In this document: positions 35,401-48,435 of the stretch, piece after piece
Layout of the letters: every line of letters starts with the position of its first letter
How positions within the stretch are numbered: the first letter of the stretch is position 1
NCBI RefSeq assembly: GCF_014633365.1
Contig: NC_068346.1
Span: 17,939,030-18,003,029 of the forward strand
Source: Diospyros lotus
Lineage: Eukaryota; Streptophyta; Magnoliopsida; Ericales; Ebenaceae
DNA length: 64,000 nt
Direction: 5' to 3'
Position numbers and translations under genes: made by a program
Notes under the pieces: generated by a model
The model's database searches: none
Told to the model about the DNA's origin: nothing
What the model saw: only the letters and a program-made list of their open reading frames with translations

Positions 35401-36480
35401 TACACCAATCCAGACATCCGAACATGTACTATAAAGTAAAGGAAGAACAGAAATTACAAGGTACTCGAAAAATTCCTCATTTCATTACTTCATTTCGTTA
35501 CAAAGCTTACATCTTTGATAATCAACTTACAACACTACGAAAAAACAACAGAGCTAGCCTTCTACCTTATGATAATCAACCTATAATACAACAAAGCCAA
35601 CACAGTTGTTGAACACGCACCATCCATACATCGATAGAGCCCCCCATGACATATCAGGGCAAGTGGGTATCCTAGCAAGAAGCCTTGCCATGTATTAATG
35701 TTGGCAACATGGGTAGACCTAACATGATCTCAAGGCAAACGGCTCAAATTAACTAGAAGCCTTCTTGGCCTCATCATAATGATGCAGATCCATAAGAAGG
35801 AACGAGGGCAAGAACTTTAGAGTGAGCTCCAAGAAATGCAACCACCCTAGCGTGGCGATCATAAACCCGTAGAGAGCTTGGAATTCCAGGGAAGGAATGA
35901 AGGCCAGGGTAGCAAAGGGTGAACTTTTCAAGGCTGAGGAATAGCTAACCCTCATACCGCTCTCGCCCAAAACCACCAACCCTACTACTTCTCTCGCTCA
36001 AAATCATCGATCCTAACACCGCCCTCGCCCAATCTCGCTTAACTCCAACCACGAGAACGACAACCAACCCCATAATACCACCACCGGAGGTACTACCGCT
36101 GGTCGGCAGGGCCCCGACTCGAATTAACACCTTCATCCCTCAAACCCCAAGGCTTCCTAGAAAAAAAAAAGAAGAAGAAACTAGAGACAACTACAAGATG
36201 CTCGGAGCAAAGGTAGGATGGAGCAAAGGTAGGATCCCCCCCCCCCTTCTTATAGGCGTCATGGGAAGCATCCAACGGCCAAGCATCGTCCACCTCCACA
36301 CATGACCCCGCCACATGTCCTGACATTAACGCCTAATATCTGGCAGCCGAAAAGACGCCATTACAATAGGGCCACATACCTAAGCAATTAAAATCCTGGC
36401 CTAGGGAAGCGACATATCTCGCATAGGAAAAACGCCCCCTCACCTTCGTGAACACACCTGCTAGGAAATAAACACATCTA
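35401..36480. other. Retrotransposon-like region without recognised coding sequence
   Basis: The region is GC-richer than its neighbours and has a run of eleven c's at about 36237. A minus-strand frame at 35749-35979 (containing FIPSLEFQALYGFMIATLGW) has a protein-like composition but I cannot place it in a family. Position suggests it belongs to the element with the 180-bp array, but no LTR was identified on this side. Confidence 0.35.
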
Positions 36481-36489
36481 CTCTCTTAT

Positions 36490-36978
36490 GCTCAAGTGTT
36501 GTAAAAAAAATTTCAAAGGCTTTGTTCTTTATTTGTATTTATTCAATTCAAGTCTTGTATTTATTTATTTTAGAGATCTTGTAATTAAAAGGTTAATCTC
36601 TTAGACTCTCTTATTTGTAAAGTCCTTTGTATTTTCTTAGCAAGTGTACTAGAGAGCCTACATTGGTTGTAGGAGGATTTTATTTCTTAGTCTTAAGGAC
36701 TAGAGGGTCTACTTGTGATAAAGTAGAAGGCTGTAATGAAAAGTTTAAAATCCTTAGTAAGAACCTAATGGATTAAGGTCATTTGACTGAACCACTATAT
36801 ATCGTTGGTGTCCCTCTATTACTTTCATTCTTTATTTCATTTATTGTGCCAAGAAAATCCCCATTTATCTTCACTTGCATTAAAATTTTCATATTTCATC
36901 AAAAAGGAGTTCAATTAATTTATTTTTTTAAAATAACCCAATTCACTCCCCTCTTGGGTTATGGTGCCATTACTATAC
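36490..36978 (+). mobile_element. 3' part of a Copia SIRE-like LTR (truncated)
   Basis: The end, caattcactcccctcttggg, followed shortly by ggtgcc, is the conserved U5 terminus of SIRE/Maximus-type Copia LTRs (caattcacccccctctt..gtgcc). The part before it (tctcttagactctc, ttggttgtaggaggatttt, aaaatccttag) fits their R-U5 leader. The U3 part is missing. It abuts the reverse transcriptase fragment, suggesting insertion into or replacement of the rest of that pol gene. Confidence 0.6.
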
Positions 36979-37909
36979 AATTATATCATATCATCCACGT
37001 GTGCCCCCATATTCCTTCCAATTTGACTCTTAAAGAGTTTATTCACCAACCATTGGTATGTTACCACATCATTCTTCAAGCCAAATGGCATGACCCTGTA
37101 GCAGTAAGTGACCTTGTCCATAATGAAAGATGTTTTCTCCTAATCCTTTGGGTGTAGTGGGATTTGATGATAACCTTGGAATGTATCTAAAAAAACTCAT
37201 GACCTGACACCCCGTTGCCCCAACTACCCACACGTCTATCCTCGATAGTGGGTAACTATCTCTAGGCCATGCTTTGTTGAGATTCATGAAATCAATGCAC
37301 AATGACCACTTACCCTGCCTTTTAGACACTAGAACCATATTAGCTAGTTAATGAGGTAATCAACCTTCTTAATGTATCAAGAAATGAATAACTTATCTAC
37401 CTTCTCCCTCTATAACCTTTGCTCACTTAAGGGTGAATTGCCTCTTCTTTTGCTTTACCAAGTAGTATGCAGGGTTGAAACTCAACTTATGCATGATGAT
37501 GCTCATGTTAATTCCTAGTATATCTTAGGTTAACCGTGCGAATAAGTTAGCAAACTCATGGAGCAATGATATAAGCTCACTTTTGATCAGGTCATGTAGC
37601 TTGACATTAATTTTAACCACTTTATTCAAGTGTTCCTACCTCAATGGTGTTAGATATGAGCCTTGAAGACCGATTCTAATGATACAAATGGACTCAATCT
37701 TGTAATTCTTTAAATGCTATTTAAATGGCAAGTTTATGTTTTTATTTAAACAGTAATATGGTTTAAATTAAAAAAAACATATATCTATTAGTATAATAAA
37801 GAGTGGATACCATTCTTAAGAGTTAAGAATATGAGTTACGGATAATTCACAATTCGTTATACTACAAACAAGTTCGTGGCCATAGAGTTTCTAATCTAGA
37901 TAATAGCAA
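36979..37909 (-). pseudogene. Ty3/gypsy reverse transcriptase fragment
   Basis: On the minus strand, with several frameshifts and stops, are motifs of a gypsy polyprotein in order. Near 37600-37440 is a piece like the protease-RT linker (HDLIKSELISLL, SIIMHKLSFNP). At 37338-37069 the RT palm reads MVLVSKRQGKWSLCIDF then LNKAWPRDSYPLSRID, with the matching block near 37080-37040 (GHAIWLEE, VTYQ), and then a decayed active-site motif, HVDDM, at about 36990. The expected sequence there is YVDDM. It lacks RNase H and integrase and cannot be functional. Solo LTR copy D interrupts the element just upstream. Confidence 0.82.
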
Positions 37910-38847
37910 TGTAATACCCAAGAAATTTGGATTATTTGAGAATAAGTATTTTATTAAAAAAGTAAAATTTTGGGAAAGATTGGCATCTAAATAGCCCAAA
38001 AAAAGTAATCGAATCAACTATAGAGAGTGCCCTGGAATCGAGATGTCTAAGGAAAATGATACAGTATTGACGAGTATTTTAAGGCATGATTTATGGCATC
38101 GAAAGAAATTGAATCAGAGACGATTTTTGGTACAGCTAAAATGCAACTATGATTTAGGCTGAAAAATTGAATAATTGTAGGGGACTTTCGGGAAGTCAAC
38201 AGGACCTTGAGGGGGCTCTGGTTTTTTGTAAGAATCAACCTTGAAGTAGTTTCGGGATGAAACAAGGGTCCTGTGAGGGTGCAGGGACAAAATCGGTCTT
38301 TATCTAGTAAATGTCGGTTATTAATTTTGGAGAAATCAAGATATTGGGTGCCTTGATGGTATTAAATGAAAGTGTTGGAGGGCCTAAGTGCAATTATTTA
38401 GTCCTTACGTGAAATTAAGGAATTTCACGAGGGGTTAAATTGTAATTAATCCATCCCTCAAGTGTAATTAATGAGAGTTGGGGGTTAAAATGTGTAATAT
38501 ATATATATATATATGCACGCATGAAGGGCAGGGAGAAGCTCCATATTTTTGTCTGTGCACGTGAGGTGTGGGAGGCATTTCTACAGCATATTGGATGGCA
38601 TAGGGAGCAAGTTCTACAGATGTTGGTTTGGGTTCTTCAATTGTGAGCTTTGAGCTGAGGAATTGTAGAGAGTTTGAGAGGATTGTCGAGAGAGGGAGTG
38701 TTGGCCAAGGTTCTTGAGGCTGGTGGCTTGCCTATATATAGATGAGGGAATTGAGAGAGTTGCAGAGAGAGAATGGCAGAGAGTTTGGGTGAATCAGAAA
38801 GCTAGGCCGAGAGAAGAGATAAGAGAAATAGAGGAAGGTGGAAGCAA

Positions 38848-38894
<47 letters not shown>

Positions 38895-40517
38895 TGGTCG
38901 AATTTGACCATGGCAGTAAGCTCAAATTAGCACGAGCAGCTAGCAAGCAGAGGTCGGCCAAGGCAACAAGCATGCGGTGGCACGAGGAGGCGCTCGAAAG
39001 CGGTAGAGATGGCCGAAGGCGCGGCCATGGCAGCGCACAACAACTACAAGCAGCGAAGCAGGCGGTGGTTGTGTGGTGGTTGCTCAGCTGTTGGAGGCGA
39101 CCAACGAGCAATTAGGTGGCCGCAATAAGATGGCCAGGAGCTTCGACGGTCAGCCATGGCAAACACACTGGAGTTGCAGTGTGCAGGAGTGCACGCGGTA
39201 GTGGGTTGAGGCAACGGACGTGGTGCTGTCAGCGACGGACAACAAGGGTGGCGATGGTTGGCAGAGCCAGCGGCGGTGGCTGGCGGCCCTGCGCGTAAGT
39301 GTTAGTGTGAATGCAGAGAAGAAAGAAGAAGAAGAAGAAGAAGAAGAAGAAGAAGAAAGAAAAAGGAAAAAGGAAAAAGAAAAAAGAAAAGAAGAAGAAA
39401 AAGAGAAAAGAAAATGAAAAAAAAAGGTGAAAAAATGCTAAAAATTTTTAGAAAAATAGGAAATGGAGATTTATTAATATTTCGAAGATTTTGGAAATAA
39501 AATTGTTAGGGAACGCATTTCGAGGCCGGACACGAGAATTGAGGCAATGCATATTTTTTGAGGTGTATTAAATTTTGGGCATCAGGTGAGTAGTTTTTTC
39601 CTAAACTTGATTTTGTGAGTGATTTTTCCCAAAAACTCATATGTGTTATGTTGAGCATGTTAGTCACGAAATTTATGATCATTTTGTCGTATTTTTTCAT
39701 ATACGATTGCATGCAAAGTCGTGATTTTCATATGGTATGATGTTATTGGCATATTGATACTTGTGCATGGGATTGGGATGTCGCCTCGATAGTGTAGCCG
39801 TAATTTTCCAAAGGCAATTGATGGAACAACGTTAGAATTATCTTGAAAGTAGGTCAGGATTCTTTCTAAGGTTCTGTGCCGGGCTAGGCCTGGGAAGTTA
39901 TACTAGGGCAAATGTTTGTTCATGTATTTGCATCATGCATTCATGTATCTGTTTTTAAAATGCTCACTAGAAGATTCATCTTCTAATTGGGTTATGTCCC
40001 TGAAATATTCAAACGTTCCAATTGAGACTTGCAGATATGGCAAAGAGATGATTGAGACATAACGGCGTGTGATGGCATGGCCAATGGGTTTGGCAAGTTG
40101 TTCTGGTATTTGCTTCTTCATGAGGATTCAGGATATATTTTTAGTCATGTTTAGAAGTTTATATCATATTGATGATCATGTATAATTGTTACTGTTTAAT
40201 GTATTTTTGAGGTATCATTAGATTATATCTGAGGTGCTTAGTTGTTATCTAGAGAAAAGAGTTTTCATGTGTTTAAGTATTGAAGATATGGTGTTTAACT
40301 ATGGTATGGATTCATATGTTATGATTAAGGTGAATTTGATTATGTACCATATCACGTTTCGATTTTAGCTTCTGCAGTTGTAAATGATATGCTGAGGGTT
40401 TTGTTTGGAATTCGGTACTTGAGGTTTAAGATATGTACCATGAAAAAAAGGAATTTATGTATTTATGTTGAGACCCAGCATAGTGACATGCTCGGTAAGA
40501 AAAAGCGGGGTGTTACA
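37910..40517 (+). mobile_element. Solo LTR, TGTAA..TTACA family, copy D
   Basis: It starts TGTAATACCC and ends GGGGTGTTACA. The flanks are agcaa (37905-37909) and agcca (40518-40522), a target duplication with one mismatch. The plus orientation is seen from gaagattcatcttctaatt followed by ctgaaatattcaaacgttcc (about 39962-40020). A TATA-like (TA)n lies at about 38498-38512. Two purine tracts follow, (GA)n at 38849-38892 and (GAA)n at about 39317-39415. The copy is 2608 bp. The Arg/Glu-rich frames here (38714-39115, 39220-39417) come from those tracts. Confidence 0.84.
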
Positions 40518-40522
40518 AGCCA

Positions 40523-41911
40523 CTCGTAAAGGCCAGCACATCATCTTCCTCATTCTTCAGTATGAGATACTGAAAAGATAAGGTTGGTGAGTCTCATGCC
40601 ATTCTGTATGAGATGTAGAAGGAAGATAAGTGGGTGCTTGTTGTAGTAATGAGTTCACTGAAAGAGACTGTTAACATTGAATCACATGGGTTATATCTCA
40701 CAAATTAATGATTCAATGTTAGTTGTGGATGTACAACTAGTCCTTAAACCTGAGATGGCATGGATATCTATGTATTGGTGGATTAGGATATCAATGATAT
40801 TATATGGTTATTCTAATTAAGAATAATCATACGTATCTATGTTCCTAATTCAATGATACATGAGGTATATGTGCATTAAACATGGAATCTATCACCTCGA
40901 GATTTATGAGGAGGATATCCTATGCAATCCAATAATCACTTGACAATAAATCATTGGCCGAGGTAATATGACGATGGAATTTGTTCCATAAGGGTTGTGT
41001 CATAATTAGTCAAGATTGATTTTGGATTTGATCATATGACGAGATTAAGAGATTCAACCTACTGACCATTATCTTATATCTTGTCGAGAAATAAGATGAT
41101 TGAAGGACCGTATTGCATGGTAACGTAGTAAAAGGTTTACAATACCCTCTTCACAATAAATTAGGTAATCATGACATAATACTAGATGTTACTCATGATT
41201 TATTAAAATTAATCGTTAATTCATCTCATTGTTAATTTATTTGTGAACCTAGAAAGTCCCATCCAAAAGAAATCACTTTCAAGGGAAGATGGATAAATTA
41301 GTAATTTTATAATTACTAACAATAGTGCATTTATTTATTAAATAAATAAGAATAATTAAATGATTATATTATGAATATAATTATTTAATTATTAATTGGA
41401 TTGAGCCTTTTGCTAGCACATTAGGCTTGGTCCAATTGCAATATTAGATTGGATTTAAATTAAACTCCATTTGATTGGGCTTAGCCCAATAGTATTAAAT
41501 GAAATGGGCTTGGGAAGCCCAACCCATTAAAAGAGTAAGGTTAATGAAACTCTATAAATAGCTCCATTAACCTTTCATTTCTTTCTCTTGAAACATTTTT
41601 GAGTGTTGAGAGAGTTTTGAAGAATTATGTTTGAATCCAAAAGGTAAGTTAGAAATTTTTGTGAAAAATTTCTTTTACTTATCTTTCTCTTGATATTCTT
41701 AGATAGAAGTGGTTTTAGGTGGACCGACTCAGCATCCTACACTTGGAGAATTATACAGCGGGAAACCTAACGGTGAAATAGGATTTCATCTAAAAGGTAA
41801 TTTTTGATTTATGCCTTCAATTTCTTAAACCACATTTTCTGAAAAACGGGATACTTGCAGACTAAATTTTTATTCCGCTATGCATATGACAAGATCTATG
41901 TAATCCCAACA
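40523..41911 (+). mobile_element. Copia-type LTR ending in a primer-binding site
   Basis: A TATA box (tctataaatagc, about 41551) is followed by a leader and an end at tcccaaca (41911). Immediately after comes aatggtatatagatga, resembling tggtatcagagc, the initiator-methionine tRNA primer site of Copia elements. A start at tgttaaca (40669) is likely but has no supporting target duplication. The internal region is absent: within about 40 bases the sequence becomes gypsy protease. It is therefore a truncated LTR or LTR plus stub. Confidence 0.55.
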
Positions 41912-41949
41912 AATGGTATATAGATGAGTTTATCCACATGTTTGGTAGT

Positions 41950-42665
41950 TTTCAACTCTTTTGAACTTTAAAAAAGGTAACTACTAATGGTCATGGCACC
42001 CTAGCAATTTGCCCTTGAGATAAGCAACATAACATTCTTGAGTAGCCTTTTGAATCCCCCTAAACTTCACCAACCCCCTATGATGTTGGGAACTTAAGCA
42101 CCATATGGTATGTGAAGGGAATTGGTTGAAGGGGACTTAAGATTGATCTCCATAGTATTGTGTTGTAGATGAAGGGTGCTTTAGCAATGAGGATGTTTAG
42201 CATCATTATGAACTCGCTAGGTGTAGGCCTAATAGTGATTGGCATTTGGATATGTCCATCTGTCTCCAACACCTAGCCATTAAATCCAATCAAAGGGGTT
42301 TTAAATGGCTTAAGGTCCTCCGTCTTATATCTCATTCACAAATAAGCATCTCGGTAGAGAATTTAGAACAAACTCCCTCTATGCACCAAAATTCACTAAA
42401 CTATGTAGTCAATTACCTTAGCCAAGTTGACAAGACAATAGTTATAATTCAGCTTGCTAAGTAGATCATTGACTGTAAATGTAACAACTTATAACATCAA
42501 TGCCTTTAAGAAGTTTCCCAAATCATTTAGTCATTGGGGTAGGCCACACTTGCAAAGATGAACATAATTAAAGGTTGTTCTAGCTCTTTAATGGGTTACT
42601 TTCATTCCTATATTTAAGGAGTTCAAAAACAACATCAGTGGCCTGGTTGTCCCCGTTTATTGTGT
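41950..42665 (-). pseudogene. Ty3/gypsy protease-region fragment
   Basis: On the minus strand the translation, with stops and shifts, passes through a retropepsin-like segment. It reads KTEDLKPFKTPLIGFNG, then the frame at 42272-42078 (MLETDGHIQMPITI..., YNTILWRSILSPL, TYHMVLKFPT), then VKFRGIQKATQECYVAYL. This is the known order after the protease active site in plant gypsy Pol (LIGF.G, YN.ILGR.WL, STYH..LKFPT, GDQ.ARECY). The catalytic DNG/DSG motif region is degraded. It is collinear with the RT piece at 36979-37909 and with the gag pieces to the right, and probably belongs to the same old element. Confidence 0.8.
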
Positions 42666-43065
42666 TGTAATATCTGAAAATTTTAAAAATTTTGGATATT
42701 AAAAAATTAATTTTGAATTAATTAAAATTAGACTCAAATGGGGTATAGTGGTAATTTGGAGAATCATTGGACGTTAAGAGGAATCCAAGAGAACAAACAC
42801 AAATTTATGAATAATTGGGCTAAACTAAAATTGGTTGAAAATTGTAAAAATGAGCTAATTTTGTGAAGTTAAGGAATTAATTTTGAGTATAAAATTAGAC
42901 CAAACTAAATCAAATTGGGTCGAGGTTAATACTAGGTATCATAGAAGTGGTTATGATGGACTTGTGGGATCTAAAATTAAAGGAAACCAACAAATTGATG
43001 AAAAGTTATTCGAGCCAAAAATTGGTTCAAATGCATAACAAGGTAGTTGAATAGCCCACTCCGAA
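42666..43065 (+). mobile_element. 5' part of a TGTAA-type LTR, copy F (interrupted)
   Basis: It begins TGTAATATCTG, like copies B and D, immediately after gypsy protease sequence, and has the AT-rich, a-purine-heavy start of such LTRs. It is cut at 43065 by copy G. A possible far end, aggtgttaca, lies at 48426-48435, but the flanking pentamers (tgtgt and tacga) do not match, so the full extent is not established. Confidence 0.5.
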
Positions 43066-45472
43066 TGTAACGGGCCACTCCTGGAGATCTCGCTAGCATA
43101 GGACGTCCAGAAGAAGGTCGTTAACAATATAGGTAGAGGTAAAATCTCAATTTAAACCAACCTCACTGAGTTCACTAGATATCACAACCATAAAAATATA
43201 TATACATATTTTAGGATTACATTCAACTTTGCTTTTTTAACAACTCCTTAGGGCTAAACTGCCCATTTATCATAGAATAAAAAGGGCAATAATTCAAAAT
43301 ACAACATTAGCTACCTTGTCTTTGCCCTCAAAACACATCCCAAGACTTTTTGGTTGGGAGAAGCCTGTACACCTGTCTATACCTTGCGACACTCAAGCTT
43401 TGCTTATCCCGGCCGCTTCCTTAGCCTTACCTTTATCTGGAATGACGAAAAGAAGCAAAGGTAAGCCGTAAGGCTCGGCAAGTATATAATATAGCAAGCA
43501 AAAAGTGTAAAGAAATGAGGCATGCATAATAATAGCAATAGAGAATAGAACTTCACACAACAATCCGTAAATTCTCACCATTTACATCACATGTCAACAT
43601 GCCTCATCATTAACCACATCATATGCCCATGCAATAATAATACCATAACATCATAGTGTGGACTATTGTCCACCCACGCTCTAATTTTATGCTAGCGAGC
43701 ATTATGAGTCGAAGCTCCCATAGTCAAGCAAATGCCTGTCAGTTTGTTAGGATATCCTTTCCCTCATTCGCAGTCATAATCACCACACAAAATAATATAT
43801 GGCTATTTTCCATATATATATATATATATACCATGCACATACCATACCACCACACACATGAACTGGACATGTTCATATATTAAACATCCATTCACATACT
43901 TGGAATTATTCATTTCACCATGCACATCATAACTATCCATACCCATTAATCACTCACAACATATCATCCAACAAATACACACATGACCACATAATAAATT
44001 TCCCACCCTCTAAGACTGGCAACCAAGATTACAAGTTAATGGAGGAGCTTATTAGAAGCTTGCATAATGATTTGGGTGAATTGGAGGCATTAAAAGAAGA
44101 AACAAGCGACCAAAGGGGCAGACCAATCAACAAATGAAAGGCAACTGTTGACTGCCAGAAGACAATGCCATGGTCGGTAGACAAATTTACCCCCATCTAT
44201 CGACTGGCAGAACCTTATCACACGAATGGTCGACAGATAAGGCTTAATTTGTAAACCAACAAATCCATTTTAAGCAAACGATCGACAGATAAGAAGGAAC
44301 TGTTGACCAAAAAAATGCAATTTACGCCACACACCATGAAACAACTCCTAAACTATCGACAAATGAGAAGGAATTGTTGATCGAAAGAACCATTTTGAGT
44401 GAACGGTTGACAGATGAGAAGGAATTATCAATAGGAAAAATCCTTTGGGGAGAACGATCAACAAATGAGGCTTGATATGTCTACTGACAGACCCCCCCTG
44501 ATATGATGACCACTAAACCCGAAGCCAAAAATACATGCAAGCAACACCAAATTCTTGCATGCAACTTAACTCTAACAATAAATTTGTTACTCCTTATAAA
44601 AGATGGAGTGAACCAAGACTCCATTTGGATCTTTAGAACGATTTTCCAAGAATCTAATAAAAACTACATGAGTTACAAACAAACTGGTGGAAACCCTCAT
44701 TTTCTAAGACCACGGGGTTCAAGCATCCAAAAGACATTGAATCAAGAGAAAAATCAAGATATACAATCGTAGAAGGAAGGAGAAGAAGGAGAAATTTCAC
44801 AAGAAGCAAAGAATGAGAGGAATTTGCTATATAAAAGAAAAGAATAAGAACAAGAACTTGTCTATAAGAACTTTTTGATAGATGAACCGAAAGAAGAAGA
44901 AAGCCACAAAACAAGCCGCTGGAACCAGAGAATAACCCTCTGAAATCTGCAACTTAACCCTTTGGGAACTCCAAATCAGGAAGAAGAAGAAGAAGAATGG
45001 AAGGAAGGAACAAGAAGAAAAGAAGAAGAAAAAGAGAGAATAATGGCATGCTCGCCAAGCCTCCGCTTGCTTTTTTTTTTTTAAATCTTTTCCCTTTTCC
45101 CATTTTTACCCCCACACAAATGTGTATTGACACCCACATATCCCTATTATTATAATTCTTTTAAATATAATGTAAATTATATATATATATATACACAAAC
45201 AACTGGCAGCCTACTTTTTTCAATCTAAGCACACCAATTTTGACTTTTCTCACTTAACTCATTTGAATTTTTCCTTCTCAACTCTTTTGACTTTTCAACC
45301 TTCACGTATATTCATTTTCCTTTGCCTTTATCTACACACACAAACTTCACTTAATTTTTGACTTTTCACAACACATTAAATATTTGCAACATTTAGACCG
45401 AAGAAAAATGCCCAAAATACAACACACGTAAATAACAGCCAAATAACTTAGACCTGATAATAGGTCGTTACC
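43066..45472 (-). mobile_element. Probable solo LTR, TGTAA family, copy G
   Basis: It starts TGTAACGGGCC and ends AGGTCGTTACC (last base altered from the expected TTACA). The flanks are ccgaa (43061-43065) and ctgaa (45473-45477), a duplication with one mismatch. The minus orientation follows from tttatctggaatgacg near 43430, matching copy H (tttacctggaatgatg). A block at about 44140-44490 has repeated gtcgacag / gttgacc words, and a purine tract lies at about 44975-45045. Length is about 2.4 kb. Frames inside are not genes. Confidence 0.65.
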
Positions 45473-48435
45473 CTGAATCCAAAAAAATTCAATCTTGCTT
45501 AGATTGAAACAAATCAAAAGAAAGATATCCAAATAGGCATAATCGAGAACACAATGGTAAATCAAATTTCACAATCAACCCTCAAATCAAAAAAATCGAG
45601 CTCATAAGACTCCAGAAAAAAAAGTTGTCCAAGACATGATGAATAATTTGGGTAAACCACTTTAAGCCAAAATTTCAATTACGAATCAAATCAAACCATT
45701 TCACGATATATGGAGACAACATGGAGAACAAGTTAATATATTCAACACTAATTTCTAATCACATGAGTAAAATATTGAAGACGAAAGCTTGTAGAAATAA
45801 ATTAAAAAATCAAAGGAAATGCCAATGAATCCACTAGGAAATTCAAGAAATTGTATTAATTTAATTTATAAACTTCTTGGTTTGTTCACAATAGATTTGG
45901 AGACAAGAAATGGCTGAAAATTTTGCAAAAACAAAAAAAAAAAAGAGTCAAAAATATCAAAGATCATGCATATGTAAGTATGCAAAAACAGAAACAATAG
46001 GATAGAGGATGGTTGTTGATGAGAAGACAACACAATGGTTGTCAGAAGTGACCAACCGTGTCAAGCAACAACTAACACTGGTGGAGATGAACAGTGATGT
46101 GATTGTTGTGTGTACAGGTTGCTAAAAAATAATCAACTATAAAATATGGTCTTATTTTCAATCTTGATGCATGAGCGAGATGGGATGAGAAGGAGAAGAA
46201 AAAAGGAGAAATATTCATGATTTTTGGTCATTGAAGAAACCATCTCGACAACCCAATTTTGTTGGAAAAGTGGAATAGACAGTGGTTTTGACATTTATTT
46301 TGTGTTTTCCTATGGTGATGAGGGATGGATGGCTGTTGACGACGATGTAGAGTAGTCGACAGTGAGTTTCTAAGGTGATAGGATATGATCGAGGATCGTT
46401 GGAGCTTCGCTGGCAGTGATTAGCAGATCAAAGAAGAATAAGGAGCTAGGAGGAATTTCTTGAAACTTTTTAAGTTTTTCAGGTGATAATTCTATCTCCA
46501 AAAGTTATAGGTTATTAAAATAAACCATCAATTTTCAATTTATTATGCACACGACCACTATTTTCATTCAAATTACACCAACACTTTACAATTTTCATTT
46601 TATTAGGCATGAGATTGTTTAATTGACATAAACTATAATATATCCTTGTATTTATGCACGAAAAAAAGTTTACGATTATTGTATTAAATTTTTTTTTTCT
46701 TTTAGTAAGCATGCATATGTGGTCATATCATTGCTTATTGTAACTTGGTAGATAAATAGGAGATACATTATTATTAAGGTAGTAATTGACATTTTTTCCC
46801 AAACCAAATGACATAGGTTCACTTGATAAATAATAAATGGTAATTATCACTCCACATATGCACAAAAAAAACTATATTTGAAGTATCACTAAGTGGTTCA
46901 TCATCTAATTAGACATATTTACACGTGTTAACAAGTATTCCAAGCACATCAAAGAGGAAGGAGAAGACGACTAGATGAAAGATTTTTCTTTCCTTACTAT
47001 TAATTTTTTGTACCTTAATATTTCTAAAATTGTCATAGTCAACTAGACTCGACTGAGGCATGTAATAATATTATTTCAATGTCTAAATTTCAGTTGTTGC
47101 ATGTTGGTGTGTTGTTGCAAGCAACTAAAAAAAAACCTGTACTCCTAAAATTTTTTGTAGTGGTGCGAGTAAGGATCGTTCTCATGGAGAGTATCTAGCC
47201 TAGTTTATGCTACGTGAACAATGATAAGGGTTGAGTATAACAAAAACAATTTTTAAGAAAAACGACTAAGGAGCAATTCAAATTGAAATATCAAAATCAA
47301 TCAAAAGAACAAACCTTGGTCTAAGGCAACATCCACCATTGGAATCTTACAATTGATCATCGATGCAAGAATATATCTATTCACATTTTGAATATTTACT
47401 ATTGGAACTATTTTCCTATCTATTTTTAGTCATAATTAATTAGAAAACACGCGATCTAATCAACCCTAACTACTAAATAACTCAAGATAAGTGCGAAAGG
47501 TTTAATCTAGTAGCAGCCTTAAGGATTAAAGAGATTGATGAAGCTAAACAACACAAGCACAAGCGGTTGTATTTAATTCAGTCAAGCGTTCTTTCTATGA
47601 TCTAATAATTTTTTACGCAGCAAAAAATTATTAATTTGAATATAATATTATATGTGAGGCCCTTCAATTCCAATGCCAATTTAGCCTTCAATTGCTTGTT
47701 GCCTTGCGTTGCTTTATTATTTAATTGAAACTGTCACTTGATTACTCAATTTAATGAGGGTCCCACTTAAACTTCCTTGATTAGAATAATGTATTTGGTC
47801 TTCCAATCCACCAATTGCAATTTTTTCATAGCTTCTGCTCTAATTTTTCTTCGTCTTTCCAAATCTGGGAACTTCAGAAAATAAATCGCTTCAAATTCCC
47901 TTGTAAGCTAAGGGACATTCCATAACGTCAACAGTGCAGGAGCAGCAACTTCAAGCCTCATTTCAATATTATTGCAACTAGTATCTCTCAAAACTCAAAT
48001 TATGAAAGTTATATATCTTTTTCTTGTCATTCCATAGCATCCTGAATCATCTCAATCGGAGATTGAATGAGAGAGTTATGCCTGGATTACGAAGCGATGT
48101 CGAAACTATCCAAAATTACCCAATTAGCTTCGTTTTGCACTTAATGCCTCCATTTGCATCCTAAATCAAAATATAAAAATAATGAGTACATTTAGGCACC
48201 AAATAAATATAAAAGAATAAACATTAAGGGAGTAAAATATGACATTTTACATTCTCATCACATGTCAATTAGGTTTAATGTAGATTGCATTCCATGGAAA
48301 ACTCTAATTAATCACCTTAATTATAGTTAGAGTATTAAAAAGAAAATTCATGGAATAATGTGTTGGTGTAAAGATAAATAAAAAAAATCCTATATTTGTA
48401 AGATAATAATATGCCCGAAAGAGCAAGGTGTTACA
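45473..48435. other. Retrotransposon-derived sequence, poorly resolved
   Basis: About 47140-48270 resembles the LTR or leader of a large gypsy element of the Athila/Ogre type. It contains ttttttgtagtggtgcgagt, aggatcgttctcatggagag, and an end like tgacattttacattctcatca. The remainder (45473-47140) is AT-rich and may be the continuation of copy F. The sequence at 48426-48435 (aggtgttaca) looks like the 3' end of a TGTAA-type LTR. No coding region was recognised. Confidence 0.4.

Noticed and set aside
35749..36326. Three consecutive minus-strand frames of 76, 63 and 77 codons
   Set aside because: They overlap in different phases and match no retrotransposon domain I recognise; composition alone is not enough for a gene call.
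38714..39417. Frames of 133 and 65 codons with long Arg/Glu stretches
   Set aside because: They lie inside solo LTR copy D and come from (GA)n and (GAA)n tracts.
42666..48435. A single LTR insertion running from the TGTAATATCTG start to the aggtgttaca end
   Set aside because: Orientation and termini would fit, but flanking pentamers tgtgt and tacga do not match, so only the left part is annotated.
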